From NCBI RefSeq assembly GCF_000504165.1, contig NZ_KI632505.1:620001-684000 (forward strand): a DNA stretch of 64,000 bases. Direction: 5' to 3'. A program made the position numbers and the translations under genes. Shown here piece by piece: positions 34,739 through 43,037 of the stretch. Within the stretch, counting starts at the first letter, position 1. Each line of letters starts with the position of its first letter. The DNA comes from Bacillus sp. FJAT-14578. Its GTDB lineage: Bacteria; Bacillota; Bacilli; Bacillales; Bacillaceae_H. The notes under the pieces are model-generated. The model saw only the letters and a program-made list of their open reading frames with translations, did not search any database and was not told the origin of the DNA.

Positions 34739-34780
34739 TTCGTATTTCTGTTCGTATTTCTATTCGTATTTCTGTTCGTT
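34739..34780. repeat. 12-bp tandem repeats in the proC leader
   Basis: TTCGTATTTCTG occurs three times in tandem (the middle copy ends in A) and a partial fourth follows. They sit between the proC ribosome site and its probable promoter (TTGACA read leftward near 34828). The number of copies could vary by slippage. Confidence 0.75.
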
Positions 34781-34944
34781 TTTTTATAACGTTATTCATG
34801 GTAACATGCTGGTTTTTTATGTCAAGGACGGCAATTGCCAATCTCTACCCTGTCTTTGGGCATGAGAATAATGATGTAAACGGTTACTGAAAATTGAAAA
34901 TTTAATTTTTTTTGACAGGATTTTATTATTCATTTGCTCTATTG

Positions 34945-35085
34945 ATGGTAATGGCCAATTACGAGGATTTGAATACGTGGCAGCTTCTTCTCATCATGCT
35001 TGTCATCTTTTATTTTCTTAAGAACATGGTCACAGGGCTTTTCTCTCTGAAAAATGCGAGGCAGGCGCTGCGGGAACAATCCTAG
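34945..35085 (+). CDS. Possible small membrane protein (46 aa)
   Basis: An ORF with one clear membrane helix (LLLIMLVIFYFL) and a basic end. The frame stays open upstream through a second hydrophobic stretch (FYYSFALLMVM) to a TTG. No good ribosome site is seen. It may be a real small protein or the end of a decayed membrane gene. A hairpin (AACAGGGGAG / CTCCCCTGTT) follows its stop. Confidence 0.35.
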   Translation: MVMANYEDLNTWQLLLIMLVIFYFLKNMVTGLFSLKNARQALREQS

Positions 35086-35148
35086 GCAACAGGGGAGTGT
35101 TCCCTTCTCCCCTGTTACTGGTACCTCTTTATACTTCTTACCTGTTAT

Positions 35149-35340
35149 TTAGCACCCATCCATTCCGCAAGCCATGCATTCCATGTCCACGTCTGATTTT
35201 TGCTTAGCAATCTCATCTTCTATAATTTGTTCCAGCGCTTCTTTTGAACGAATCCCCGCAACATTTGTATTGCCAATGATAAAGGTGGGAACAGCCTTAA
35301 TATTTGCTTCATTGTATATTTGTCTATTAACAAGTGTCTA
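35149..35340 (-). pseudogene. C-terminal remnant of a DsbA-type oxidoreductase (FrnE-like)
   Basis: The reading frame gives AVPTFIIGNTNVAGIRSKEA and ends DMECMACGMDGC, a typical end of DsbA/FrnE-type proteins. The N-terminal part with CxxC is missing and the frame is broken near 35340. A leftward promoter of the formaldehyde type lies just upstream (35435-35480), so the intact gene was probably part of that regulon. Confidence 0.65.
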
Positions 35341-35434
35341 ACCTTTTGCTTAGTGAAAATAAGCTGAGAATCATGCAATCGATCATCCATTATATCTTTT
35401 ACAAATGTGAACATCCTATGTATAATACATTTTA

Positions 35435-35480
35435 AAAAGTAAGTATTTAAACATGCCATAGTGTCAAAAAATATACTATA
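35435..35480 (-). promoter_or_regulatory. HxlR-type promoter element facing the DsbA remnant
   Basis: Read leftward: TAGTATATTTTTTGACACTATG, with the key blocks AGTATA and ACTATG, then ATACTTACTTTTT, then TATTATAC. The order and spacing match the promoters of hxlA and zwf in this window, although the second block is less conserved. Confidence 0.5.
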
Positions 35481-35508
35481 AGCATTTATAAACATGGAGG
35501 AAAAAAGA

Positions 35509-35880
35509 ATGGGACGTATGGATGATAAAATTTTTAATTGTGAAAAGGAGCTAACCCTTTCGGTCATTGGCGGCAAGTGGAAAATGCTTGTATTATGGCA
35601 TCTTGGAAAAGGTGGCACAAAACGATTTGGAGAATTGAAATCGTTGATTCCGGGCATTACACAAAGAATGCTTGTAAACCAGCTGCGGGAGCTGGAAGAA
35701 GACCAAATTGTCCACCGCGAAGTGTACCCTGTCGTTCCCCCAAAGGTTGAATATTCGTTAACGGAACAAGGAAAAAGCCTCATGCCGATTCTTGACTCGA
35801 TGTACGAGTGGGGCAAGAACTATATTGAAAATGTACTTCAAGATAAAGTGGAAATTAAAGAATCGATTTATGAGAAATGA
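35509..35880 (+). CDS. hxlR: HxlR-family regulator, copy 1
   Basis: A 123-residue HxlR regulator (FNCEKELTLSVIGGKWKMLV, then TQRMLVNQLRELEED). The Cys near residue 9 is conserved in the family. B. subtilis HxlR activates hxlAB in response to formaldehyde. It is closely similar to the second HxlR at 37131-37496. The ATG at 35509 lies 7 nt after GGAGG. It is divergent from the DsbA remnant and convergent with hxlA copy 1. Confidence 0.85.
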   Translation: MGRMDDKIFNCEKELTLSVIGGKWKMLVLWHLGKGGTKRFGELKSLIPGITQRMLVNQLRELEEDQIVHREVYPVVPPKVEYSLTEQGKSLMPILDSMYEWGKNYIENVLQDKVEIKESIYEK

Positions 35881-35953
35881 TGGTTGACATCTTCTTCTCT
35901 ATTCACTTTACAGGTTGATGGAAGAAGGCGGATTCTCACATTATTATTGATTG

Positions 35954-35992
35954 AAAAACCCCCTGGAATGCATGCATTCCAGGGGGTTTTTG
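35954..35992. terminator. Bidirectional terminator between hxlR copy 1 and hxlA copy 1
   Basis: A perfect long stem, AAAAACCCCCTGGAATGC and its complement, with almost no loop. It can stop both convergent genes. Confidence 0.9.
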
Positions 35993-36056
35993 ATTGTCAA
36001 AAACTATGGCGATATCGGCTTGTCTAATCAATATTCAGCCGTCTTTATTGGGATAG

Positions 36057-36689
36057 TTACCCTTGTTTAATCATTTTTTGCATTTCAGCTGCTGCCGCTT
36101 TTTTATCTTCTTTTCCGGTAATGCCGCCGCCTACGATCACAAGGTCCGGTTGAACTTTGATTACTTCCGGAAGCGTTTCTAATTTAATGCCGCCGGCAAT
36201 AGCCGTTTTTGCATTTTTCACGACGCTTTTGATCGTTTGAAGATCTTCGAACGAATTTTTTCCGACCGCTTGAAGATCATAGCCTGTGTGCACACAGATG
36301 TAGTCAACCCCAAGCTCATCTACTTCTTTAGCACGAGCAGCTAAATCTTTTACGGCGATCATATCAACAAGGATTTTTTTGCCTTGTTTTTTCGCTTCTT
36401 CAACGGCCCCTTTGATGGACATGTCTTCAGCAGCTCCAAGGATCGTGACGATATCGGCTCCAGCCTCAGATGCTTTCATTACTTCATATCCAGCGGCATC
36501 CATGATTTTCAAGTCAGCCAGCACTTGTAAGTTAGGGAAGGCTTCTTTCATTGCTCTTACGGCATGGAGACCTTCATTAATCACAACCGGTGTACCGATT
36601 TCTACGATATCAATGTGCTCTTCCACCCCTTTTACCAGTTCAATTGCTTCTGGAATGTTTACTAAATCTAACGCTAATTGTAATTCCAT
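36057..36689 (-). CDS. hxlA: 3-hexulose-6-phosphate synthase, copy 1
   Basis: A 210-residue enzyme that joins formaldehyde to ribulose 5-phosphate, the first step of the RuMP pathway. Motifs ALDLVNIPEA, ADLKIMDAAGYE and VHTGYDLQA are present. It differs from copy 2 by only 6 of 210 residues (G21E, R45K, N53H, Q55K, V178A, Q209E). It stands alone behind its own HxlR-type promoter, without hxlB. ATAGGAGTG precedes the ATG. Confidence 0.95.
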   Translation of the reverse strand: MELQLALDLVNIPEAIELVKGVEEHIDIVEIGTPVVINEGLHAVRAMKEAFPNLQVLADLKIMDAAGYEVMKASEAGADIVTILGAAEDMSIKGAVEEAKKQGKKILVDMIAVKDLAARAKEVDELGVDYICVHTGYDLQAVGKNSFEDLQTIKSVVKNAKTAIAGGIKLETLPEVIKVQPDLVIVGGGITGKEDKKAAAAEMQKMIKQG

Positions 36690-36872
36690 CTATGTTTCAC
36701 TCCTATTAATCATTTAGTGTTGATTGTACAAGGATTCATAAGTCACATACTGACCATTGATTGCGCCGTAGTATTGTCCCATATCGGTTCCCATTACTTG
36801 CAGCAGCCGCATCAGCTTTTCTATTCCCTATCACTTGTACAGTTGTTAGTATAATGCTTATAATATATATTT
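36690..36872 (-). other. Long 5' leader of hxlA copy 1
   Basis: About 160 bases separate the -10 element (TATACT, 36848-36853) from the start codon. No ORF with a ribosome site and no known riboswitch was recognised. Confidence 0.4.
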
Positions 36873-36938
36873 GAAAGTACTGAATTTATTTTTACATATT
36901 GATTAAAAAAGAACATAGTATCATAAAGTATACTATTG
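36873..36938 (-). promoter_or_regulatory. HxlR-type promoter element of hxlA copy 1
   Basis: Read leftward: AATAGTATACTTTATGATAC, then TATGTTC, an AT stretch, TTCAGTACTTTC, and after about 20 bases TATACTAAC (-10 at 36848-36853). This is the same two-block order as at the hxlA copy 2 and zwf promoters. Confidence 0.7.
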
Positions 36939-37130
36939 GGGATGATATTAAAAACAGAACATGAACACTTCAAGAAAGTTTCTGCAAGTTCTGTCATACA
37001 TTCAAAATGATTAAACACAACGGACGGTGACGATTGTAAACCATCATTGTCCGTTGCTTTTCCCATGGGCTAAAGGCTGTTTTAAAGTCTTCTGTTGATT
37101 TTTTGACGAAAGGACGAGCAAATATTTCTT

Positions 37131-37496
37131 TTAATGAGTGGACTCCCTCACTTCCGCTTGATCGTTTATGACGTTCTCCATGTAGTTTTTACCCCATTGA
37201 TACATCGAGCCGAGAATCGGGATCAGGCTTTTTCCTTGCTCGGTCAATGAATACTCCACTTTTGGCGGCACAACGGGATAAACCTCCCGATGGATAATCA
37301 AATCGTCTTCCAGCTCTCGTAATTGATTGACAAGCATTCTTTGGGTAATGCCCGGCATGAGGGCTTTCAGTTCACCGAATCTCTTCGTTCCCTCTTTACC
37401 GAGATGCCATAAAATCAGCATTTTCCATTTACCCCCAATGATGGCAAGTGTCAATTCTTTTTCACAGTTAAACGTTTTGCGGCAAACATGTCCCAT
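37131..37496 (-). CDS. hxlR: HxlR-family regulator, copy 2
   Basis: A 121-residue regulator (MGHVCRKTFNCEKELTLAII...). It follows hxlB in the same direction and is probably co-transcribed with hxlA copy 2 and hxlB. The ATG at 37496 has GGAGGTG upstream; longer in-frame starts overlap hxlB. It is likely the formaldehyde-responsive activator that binds the shared promoter element. Which of the two HxlR copies does so cannot be decided here. Confidence 0.88.
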   Translation of the reverse strand: MGHVCRKTFNCEKELTLAIIGGKWKMLILWHLGKEGTKRFGELKALMPGITQRMLVNQLRELEDDLIIHREVYPVVPPKVEYSLTEQGKSLIPILGSMYQWGKNYMENVINDQAEVRESTH

Positions 37497-37536
37497 TTGT
37501 TTCACCTCCACGGTTATTGCCATAGAGCTTTTTCCT

Positions 37537-38094
37537 CTACTCAAGATTGGCATGTCTGCCATACATCGTATTGGAATCCAGCCCCTTTTTCTCCATGAAC
37601 CTTAAGATGACGGCATCGTAGAATAATAAGAGAGTTTGTTCAAATAATGATCCCATCGGTTGAATGGTTTTATAATCACCTTCTGATTGATCTTTAGGTG
37701 ATCCAGGCAATTTAATGGTGATATCGGCTAATTGCCCAATGGTTGATTCAGGGAAAATCGTGACGGCTGCGATGGTTCCACCTATGCTTTTTGCCTTTTC
37801 GGCCATGGAAACCAAACTTTTCGTTTCTCCTGAACCGGATCCGATGATCAAAATATCATCTTTTTCGAAATTAGGGGTGACGGTTTCACCGATTACATAG
37901 GCATCTATCCCCATGTGCATCATACGCATCGCAAAGGATTTAGCCATAAAACCAGATCTCCCTGCCCCCGCTACAAAGATTTTCTTCGATTCGAGAATCC
38001 CATTGACCAATTTTTCAGCTTCTTCATCGGAAATCAAGTCTACGGAACGACTTAACTCTTTTATGATTTCAGCTAAATATTGAGTCGTCTGCAT
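37537..38094 (-). CDS. hxlB: 6-phospho-3-hexuloisomerase
   Basis: A 185-residue SIS-domain enzyme that turns hexulose 6-phosphate into fructose 6-phosphate. Motifs are FVAGAGRSGFMAKSFAMRMM, IGSGSGETKSL and a C-terminal helix with EQTLLLFYDA. It starts 5 bp after hxlA copy 2. Together they detoxify or assimilate formaldehyde. Confidence 0.95.
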   Translation of the reverse strand: MQTTQYLAEIIKELSRSVDLISDEEAEKLVNGILESKKIFVAGAGRSGFMAKSFAMRMMHMGIDAYVIGETVTPNFEKDDILIIGSGSGETKSLVSMAEKAKSIGGTIAAVTIFPESTIGQLADITIKLPGSPKDQSEGDYKTIQPMGSLFEQTLLLFYDAVILRFMEKKGLDSNTMYGRHANLE

Positions 38095-38099
38095 GATGA

Positions 38100-38732
38100 T
38101 TAACCCTCCTTAATCATTTTTTGCATTTCGGCTGCTGCCGCTTTTTTATCTTCTTTTCCGGTAATGCCGCCGCCTACGATCACAAGGTCCGGTTGGGCTT
38201 TGATCACTTCCGGAAGGGTTTCTAATTTAATGCCGCCGGCAATAGCCGTTTTGGCATTTTTCACGACGCTTTTGATTGTTTGAAGATCTTCGAACGAATT
38301 TTTTCCGACCGCTTGAAGATCATAACCTGTGTGCACACAGATGTAGTCAACCCCAAGCTCATCTACTTCTTTAGCACGAGCAGCTAAATCTTTTACGGCG
38401 ATCATATCAACAAGGATTTTTTTGCCTTGTTTTTTCGCTTCTTCCACTGCCCCTTTGATGGACATGTCTTCAGCAGCTCCAAGGATCGTGACGATATCGG
38501 CTCCAGCCTCAGATGCTTTCATTACTTCATATCCAGCGGCATCCATGATTTTCAAGTCAGCCAGCACTTTTAAATGAGGGAAGGCTTCTTTCATTGCTTT
38601 TACAGCATGGAGACCTTCATTAATCACAACCGGCGTACCGATTTCTACGATATCAATGTGCTCCTCTACTTCTTTTACTAGTTCAATTGCTTCTGGAATG
38701 TTTACCAAATCTAACGCTAATTGTAATTCCAT
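38100..38732 (-). CDS. hxlA: 3-hexulose-6-phosphate synthase, copy 2
   Basis: 210 residues, 97% identical to copy 1 and with all the same motifs. It leads an operon hxlA-hxlB-hxlR. The DNA of the two copies is also nearly identical across the coding region, while the flanks differ, so duplication or gene conversion is recent. The HxlR-type element at 38918-38980 lies upstream. Confidence 0.96.
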   Translation of the reverse strand: MELQLALDLVNIPEAIELVKEVEEHIDIVEIGTPVVINEGLHAVKAMKEAFPHLKVLADLKIMDAAGYEVMKASEAGADIVTILGAAEDMSIKGAVEEAKKQGKKILVDMIAVKDLAARAKEVDELGVDYICVHTGYDLQAVGKNSFEDLQTIKSVVKNAKTAIAGGIKLETLPEVIKAQPDLVIVGGGITGKEDKKAAAAEMQKMIKEG

Positions 38733-38917
38733 GAATGTTTCACTCCTTATAAAAATTTATATTTTGTTGCACAAGCATTTCTACCTCACATGCCGACAAT
38801 CGCTTGCACACTTGTCATCTACTCTTTACCTTGCAAATGACTTGTACAAGCAGCCATATTTATTTAGGCTCCTATGACTGGTACAGATACGAGTATACTA
38901 GGTACAATACCTGTTTA

Positions 38918-38980
38918 AAAGTACGCACTTTATTTTTATATAGTGATATAAAAATTACATAGTGTATAAAAGTATACTAT
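38918..38980 (-). promoter_or_regulatory. HxlR-type promoter element of hxlA-hxlB-hxlR
   Basis: Read leftward: AATAGTATACTTTTATACAC, then TATGTAA, an AT stretch, AAAGTGCGTACTTTTAAA, and TATACT at 38892-38897. Both blocks (AGTATACTT...ACTATGT and AAGTGCGTACTT) agree with the zwf/nitrilase site. Confidence 0.75.
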
Positions 38981-38986
38981 TGGGTT

Positions 38987-39052
38987 TTAGTCGGTACGAA
39001 AGTTGACATGACCCCTTTTGTTCATGTCGAATTTTCTAAATCGATCTATATA
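38987..39052 (-). repeat. Dispersed hairpin repeat, copy 2 (short)
   Basis: Read leftward from the GNAT stop codon it begins TATAGATCGATTTAGAAAA and continues TTCGACATGA. The rest of the element is replaced by CAAAAGGGGTCATGTCAACTTTCG. The stem is shorter but still present. As with copy 1, it directly follows a stop codon. Confidence 0.65.
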
Positions 39053-39054
39053 GT

Positions 39055-39726
39055 TTAAAATGGTAATAGCATGACCGTTTCTTCCGCTTTCAAATTTTCA
39101 ATCATTGCATGCCAAGACATCGGTTTGTTCGGCAAGACAGAATAATAGCGTCTCAAGAATTTCACAATCAGTTCCGTTTGTAGTTCACGGACGTTATTGT
39201 CTGTTGGAAGAAAACAAAGATCCAGCTCTGTTACGGCTTTTCCCTCATGGTTCCAGGATGGTTGGACATATGGGAAATCAAGTCGCTTATAGCCAAGATG
39301 AGCCAATACCTCACGGCGAACATATGGATCCATCGGTTTGACCCCGCCAAATTCATGATGTTCTACGTGATAAGGGTCATAAATTTCAGCAAACATCCCG
39401 AACAGCTGCTTTCCATTTGCTGCGGCTAAGGCGTTTAAATCCTCCAACCGCTTTTGGACTAAAAATGGACCGACACCAAGTCCTGCTTGTCCAATAACCG
39501 TAAAATGGGTCATCGCGACATTTAAGTCTTCATAATAGTGATACTCCGTTGCCCCTACTACCTTCCCCTCGTGAACAGCAACAAAGATACGAATTTCCGG
39601 GTCTTCCAAAGGTTTTTTCCAAAAAGCGAACTCCATTACCTCCTCGGGAGGAAAAACATCTTGCATTAATTGATACATTTGTTTAAATAAAGGATCTTTT
39701 ATATTAGTGATTTTTCTATATTCCAT
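39055..39726 (-). CDS. GNAT-like acetyltransferase, paralogue of third gene in nitrilase operon
   Basis: A 223-residue GNAT-fold protein, closely similar to the protein at 44975-45646 over its full length (both read MEYR(K/R)ITNI ... DPLF ... LMQDVFPPEEV). The substrate is not known. The start at 39726 follows GGAG by 10 nt; the ATG at 39735 is too close to it. A 24-bp palindrome stands about 165 bp upstream. Confidence 0.75.
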   Translation of the reverse strand: MEYRKITNIKDPLFKQMYQLMQDVFPPEEVMEFAFWKKPLEDPEIRIFVAVHEGKVVGATEYHYYEDLNVAMTHFTVIGQAGLGVGPFLVQKRLEDLNALAAANGKQLFGMFAEIYDPYHVEHHEFGGVKPMDPYVRREVLAHLGYKRLDFPYVQPSWNHEGKAVTELDLCFLPTDNNVRELQTELIVKFLRRYYSVLPNKPMSWHAMIENLKAEETVMLLPF

Positions 39727-39890
39727 TTTTAACATTCTCCTTTTATAGATATTGCCTGTGTGTAAACGAATCAGGCTTTTCCGTTTTATCAGTACTCCGT
39801 AAAAGCACTATTCTTTCTCTTCTAAAGGGTGTTGCCACTTGAGCAGAAGAGCGGTCATCGCGAAACAGGAAGGTGATGACAGGATTTTTC

Positions 39891-39914
39891 TTTTATACCT
39901 ATATAGGTATAAAA
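39891..39914. promoter_or_regulatory. Perfect 24-bp palindrome (operator)
   Basis: TTTTATACCTAT joined to its exact complement, with no spacer. It lies between the leftward GNAT gene and a rightward AAAAGGAGG-ATG start at 39984. A TetR- or MarR-type repressor site is likely; the binder is unknown. Confidence 0.6.
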
Positions 39915-39983
39915 CTATCTAGACTATGGTGACGAATATACCCTCGATCTCAACCTACAAATAGAAAAGGAGGCCATAACGAG

Positions 39984-40043
39984 ATGGTTCTCTATTATAG
40001 ATTCCCTTCTGTTATTTACTTATCCAGGTTTATCCCGCATTAA
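39984..40043 (+). pseudogene. Truncated 5' end of an unknown gene
   Basis: AAAGGAGG lies 10 nt before an ATG, and 19 codons follow (MVLYYRFPSVIYLSRFIPH) before a stop. The frame ends inside the GC-rich structured segment, as if an insertion had cut the gene. No family could be recognised from the short piece. Confidence 0.35.
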
Positions 40044-40243
40044 CGGGCAGTAAGACCCCCACTTCAAAGCTTAGAGTTATAGGAGAAGCTTAAGTGGGGA
40101 TCACTGTCCGTAAAAGCCCTATTAAAGGAACACAGACTAAGATCGCCGCGTCCTGCGGCAACGTCTGCGTGACCCGGATCGTGCGGGCCTAACTAACCAT
40201 CAGGGGGAAATGAAGGAACCCCCCCACTGATGGAAGTTTCCTT
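40022..40243. other. GC-rich structured non-coding segment (decayed TnpB-type end or RNA?)
   Basis: Three nested hairpins are visible: CCCGCATTAACGGG at about 40034-40047, CCCCACTT...AAGTGGGG at about 40057-40099, and CCATCAG...CTGATGG near 40198-40233. The base composition is higher in GC than the neighbours. The run ending ACTGATGGAAGTTTC recalls right ends of IS200/IS605-type TnpB elements, but no tnpB is present. A small RNA is the other option. Confidence 0.4.
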
Positions 40244-40255
40244 TATGGCTATTTA

Positions 40256-41149
40256 TTATTTTTTTTCCACCGCATGCCCGCCGAATTCGTTGCGTAAAGC
40301 GGCGACCACTTTTCCTGTAAAGGTATCGTTTTCCAATGAACGGTAGCGCATCAATAAAGACATGGCGATGACTGGAGTGGCCGTTTGCAAATCGAGGGCC
40401 GTTTCCACGGTCCATTTCCCTTCACCGGAAGAGTGCATGATTCCTTTGATTTCATCCAATTTGGCATCTTTGGAAAAGGCATTTTCCGTTAACTCCATCA
40501 ACCATGAGCGAATCACGGAACCGTTATTCCACACTCTCGCTACTTTTTCGTAGTCATAATCGAACTCGCTTTTCTCCAACACTTCAAATCCTTCGCCGAT
40601 GGCTGCCATCATCCCGTATTCAATCCCGTTGTGGACCATTTTCAAGAAGTGACCGCTCCCTGCTTTCCCTGCATATAAATATCCGTTTTCGACAGCCGTA
40701 TCGCGGAAAATAGGCTCAACAAAGCTCCAAGCTTCCGCATCTCCGCCAATCATGTAACAAGCGCCGTTGCGGGCACCTTCCATTCCGCCGGAAGTGCCGA
40801 CATCCATAAAGCTTACTCCCATTTCCTTTAGCTCGTTATAACGGCGAATGGATTCCTTATAGTGAGAGTTACCCGCTTCAATCACAATATCTCCCTTGCT
40901 TAACAATGGCTTCATCTCGCTAATCACCGAATCGACAACGGCGTGAGGAACCATGAGCCAAAGAATTCTCGGTGTTTCCAATGATTCAACGAGTTCTTTT
41001 AAACTCGATGCACCTTCAGCGCCGTAAGTTTTCATCTCCTCCACTGCCTGCTCGTTTAAATCAAACGCCACTACTTCATGATGGTGGTCCATTAAGTTTT
41101 GTCCTAAGTTTAATCCCATTTTTCCTAAACCGATTAATCCGATTTTCAT
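40256..41149 (-). CDS. gndA: 6-phosphogluconate dehydrogenase, decarboxylating (short form)
   Basis: A 297-residue enzyme of the short GndA/YqeC class that converts 6-phosphogluconate to ribulose 5-phosphate and CO2. Motifs are GLIGLGKMGLNLG for the cofactor, VGTSGGMEGARNG and KMVHNGIEYGMM for the active site. It lies 217 bp downstream of zwf. Near hxlAB it completes a cyclic formaldehyde oxidation route by regenerating the acceptor. Confidence 0.93.
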   Translation of the reverse strand: MKIGLIGLGKMGLNLGQNLMDHHHEVVAFDLNEQAVEEMKTYGAEGASSLKELVESLETPRILWLMVPHAVVDSVISEMKPLLSKGDIVIEAGNSHYKESIRRYNELKEMGVSFMDVGTSGGMEGARNGACYMIGGDAEAWSFVEPIFRDTAVENGYLYAGKAGSGHFLKMVHNGIEYGMMAAIGEGFEVLEKSEFDYDYEKVARVWNNGSVIRSWLMELTENAFSKDAKLDEIKGIMHSSGEGKWTVETALDLQTATPVIAMSLLMRYRSLENDTFTGKVVAALRNEFGGHAVEKK

Positions 41150-41365
41150 GTTGATTGCCTCCTAAATATTTATCTTTTCATTCGCCTTCGAGAAAACTTA
41201 CTGCTTCTTGCCCTTTTTGAGGGAAACAGGTCCCGGTTCATGAAAAACAGGCGAGACCTGTCGTTAAAATGATGTGCTGTTTATTTTTCATTATTGATAA
41301 CTTATAGTTGCCCAAAATGGATGTTTTCTAATGATGGGAACCCCATTCCATCCCATTTTTCTTGT

Positions 41366-42823
41366 CTACCACCACTTAAACCCGTCTTCTGCTAATAATT
41401 GATGGGAAGCTTCCGGTCCCATTGAACCTGATCGATACGAATGGAGAGGAAGAATGTTTTCCTCAAATGCTTCTAAAATGGGCTGTACCCACTTCCAGGA
41501 TAATTCCACTTCGTCCCAATGCGCAAAGAAAGTAGAGTCGCCGCGGAGAGCATCAAAAATGAGCAGTTCATAAGCCTCCGGCAGCTCTTTCTCGTCAGCT
41601 GAAAAATCCACGGTGACAGGCTCGATTTTCCCGTCATTTAGCGGATTTTTGCTGTTTAATCGCAACGAAACACCTGTATTCGGATTGATTTCAATGACTA
41701 AGAGATTGGAAGCCGGTTCCACATCTTGATTCATGTACCATTCTTTTAATGGATGTTTGAATTCAATCACAATTTTTGTCGATTTCTCCATCATTCTTTT
41801 TCCTGTACGAATATAAAATGGCACCCCGCTCCAAAAATCATCATCAATCCATAAGCGCGCAGCAACAAATGTATCATTCGTTGAAGAAGCATCGATTCCA
41901 GGCTCTTCCTTATATCCAGCAACGGCTTTTGCCTGAATTTCTCCAGGACCGTATTGACCGCGTACGACATGTGAACCGACTTCTTTTTTTTGTAATGGCC
42001 GAAGGGCCTCCATCACTTTTCTTTTTTCGTGACGGATTTCGTTTGCGCTGATTTGTTTCGGCAAGTGCATGGCTGTCATCATCAGCATTTGCAGCATGTG
42101 ATTTTGAACCATATCACGGATGGCCCCTGCCTGGTCATAATACCCGGCTCTCTCTTCTACCCCAACCGTTTCACTGGCCGTAATTTGGACATTGGCAATA
42201 TATTGATTGTTCCATAGTGCCTGAAGCATAGGATTGGCAAATTCTAATGCTTCAAGGTTTTGAACCATCGGCTTTCCAAGATAATGATCAATTCGGTAAA
42301 TTTCATCTTCTTTGAAAGACTGGCTTAGTTTTTCATTTAAATGTCGGGCTGATTTCAAATCATGCCCAAACGGCTTTTCAATGATGAGACGTTTCCACCC
42401 TTGTGTCGAGCCCAATCCGCTATCCTTGATGTTCGATGCAATCACATCAAAGAATTCGGGTGCAACGGATAAATAAAACAAGCGATTTTCCGGAATATTC
42501 AACTCAGCCTCACGTTGTTGAACGAGTTCCAGTAGTTTTTTATATCCTTCCGCATTCGTTACATCTAAAGAGTGATAGCGAAATGCATCGAGAAACTCTT
42601 CCAACTTGGAACCATCATTGATTGAACGTCTAGAAAATGTGTTTAATGATTGTTCCACATTTCGTTGAAAGTTATGATCAGACATTTCTCCCCTGCCTAA
42701 CCCAATCATTGAAAAGGAACAAGGCAATTTTCCATCAAGAAATAAATTATATAAAGCGGGGAAAATTTTGCGTTTCGCTAAATCCCCCGTTGCTCCAAAT
42801 AAGACAAATGTCATAGAATCCAT
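41366..42823 (-). CDS. zwf: Glucose-6-phosphate dehydrogenase
   Basis: A 485-residue enzyme. The N-terminal FGATGDLAKRKIFPALY binds NADP and RIDHYLGKPMVQN is the active site. The ATG at 42823 has GGAGG 8 nt upstream, and a GTG at 42838 is an alternative. It follows a zinc-ribbon microprotein gene and shares the HxlR-type promoter at 43204-43265. NADPH and ribulose 5-phosphate from Zwf/Gnd feed the RuMP cycle. Confidence 0.95.
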   Translation of the reverse strand: MDSMTFVLFGATGDLAKRKIFPALYNLFLDGKLPCSFSMIGLGRGEMSDHNFQRNVEQSLNTFSRRSINDGSKLEEFLDAFRYHSLDVTNAEGYKKLLELVQQREAELNIPENRLFYLSVAPEFFDVIASNIKDSGLGSTQGWKRLIIEKPFGHDLKSARHLNEKLSQSFKEDEIYRIDHYLGKPMVQNLEALEFANPMLQALWNNQYIANVQITASETVGVEERAGYYDQAGAIRDMVQNHMLQMLMMTAMHLPKQISANEIRHEKRKVMEALRPLQKKEVGSHVVRGQYGPGEIQAKAVAGYKEEPGIDASSTNDTFVAARLWIDDDFWSGVPFYIRTGKRMMEKSTKIVIEFKHPLKEWYMNQDVEPASNLLVIEINPNTGVSLRLNSKNPLNDGKIEPVTVDFSADEKELPEAYELLIFDALRGDSTFFAHWDEVELSWKWVQPILEAFEENILPLHSYRSGSMGPEASHQLLAEDGFKWW

Positions 42824-42869
42824 TTTCCATTCCTCCACTTCGTTCTAATCGGAATATGACAACCTTATG

Positions 42870-43037
42870 CTAGCCTACTCCTGTCTTTGCCAGCTCTTTG
42901 TTTTTCCCGGCTTGTACAGTGATCATGATTTCGCTCAGTTGGGTATAGCCGCAAAGAGGACATTGGTCATGAGTATGAGCCGTGATGGTTAAGCATCTTT
43001 CACAAACTTTTCGATGACTTGCTTTTGCATCTAACAT
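42870..43037 (-). CDS. Zinc-ribbon microprotein upstream of zwf (55 aa)
   Basis: A 55-residue protein with two Cys pairs, VCERC and QCPLCGY, spaced as a zinc ribbon or rubredoxin-like knuckle. The ATG at 43037 follows GGATGGAG; an in-frame ATG at 43055 is possible. It is the first gene behind the leftward HxlR-type promoter and precedes zwf by about 45 bp. The function is not known; a metal-dependent partner of the formaldehyde response is one idea. Confidence 0.65.
   Translation of the reverse strand: MLDAKASHRKVCERCLTITAHTHDQCPLCGYTQLSEIMITVQAGKNKELAKTGVG

Larger units (their letters stand above)
39727..40255. other. Non-coding stretch between GNAT gene and gnd
   Basis: Contains a palindromic operator (39891-39914), a ribosome site with a 19-codon ORF at 39984 and a GC-rich structured segment (40022-40243), listed separately. 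No full gene is present. Confidence 0.5.

Noticed and set aside
34724..34870. T-box (proline) before proC
   Set aside because: No T-box sequence (AGGGTGGNACCGCG-like) or terminator/antiterminator pair could be found.
36821..37066. Leftward 81-residue ORF upstream of hxlA copy 1
   Set aside because: It overlaps the promoter element, has no ribosome site and matches nothing known.
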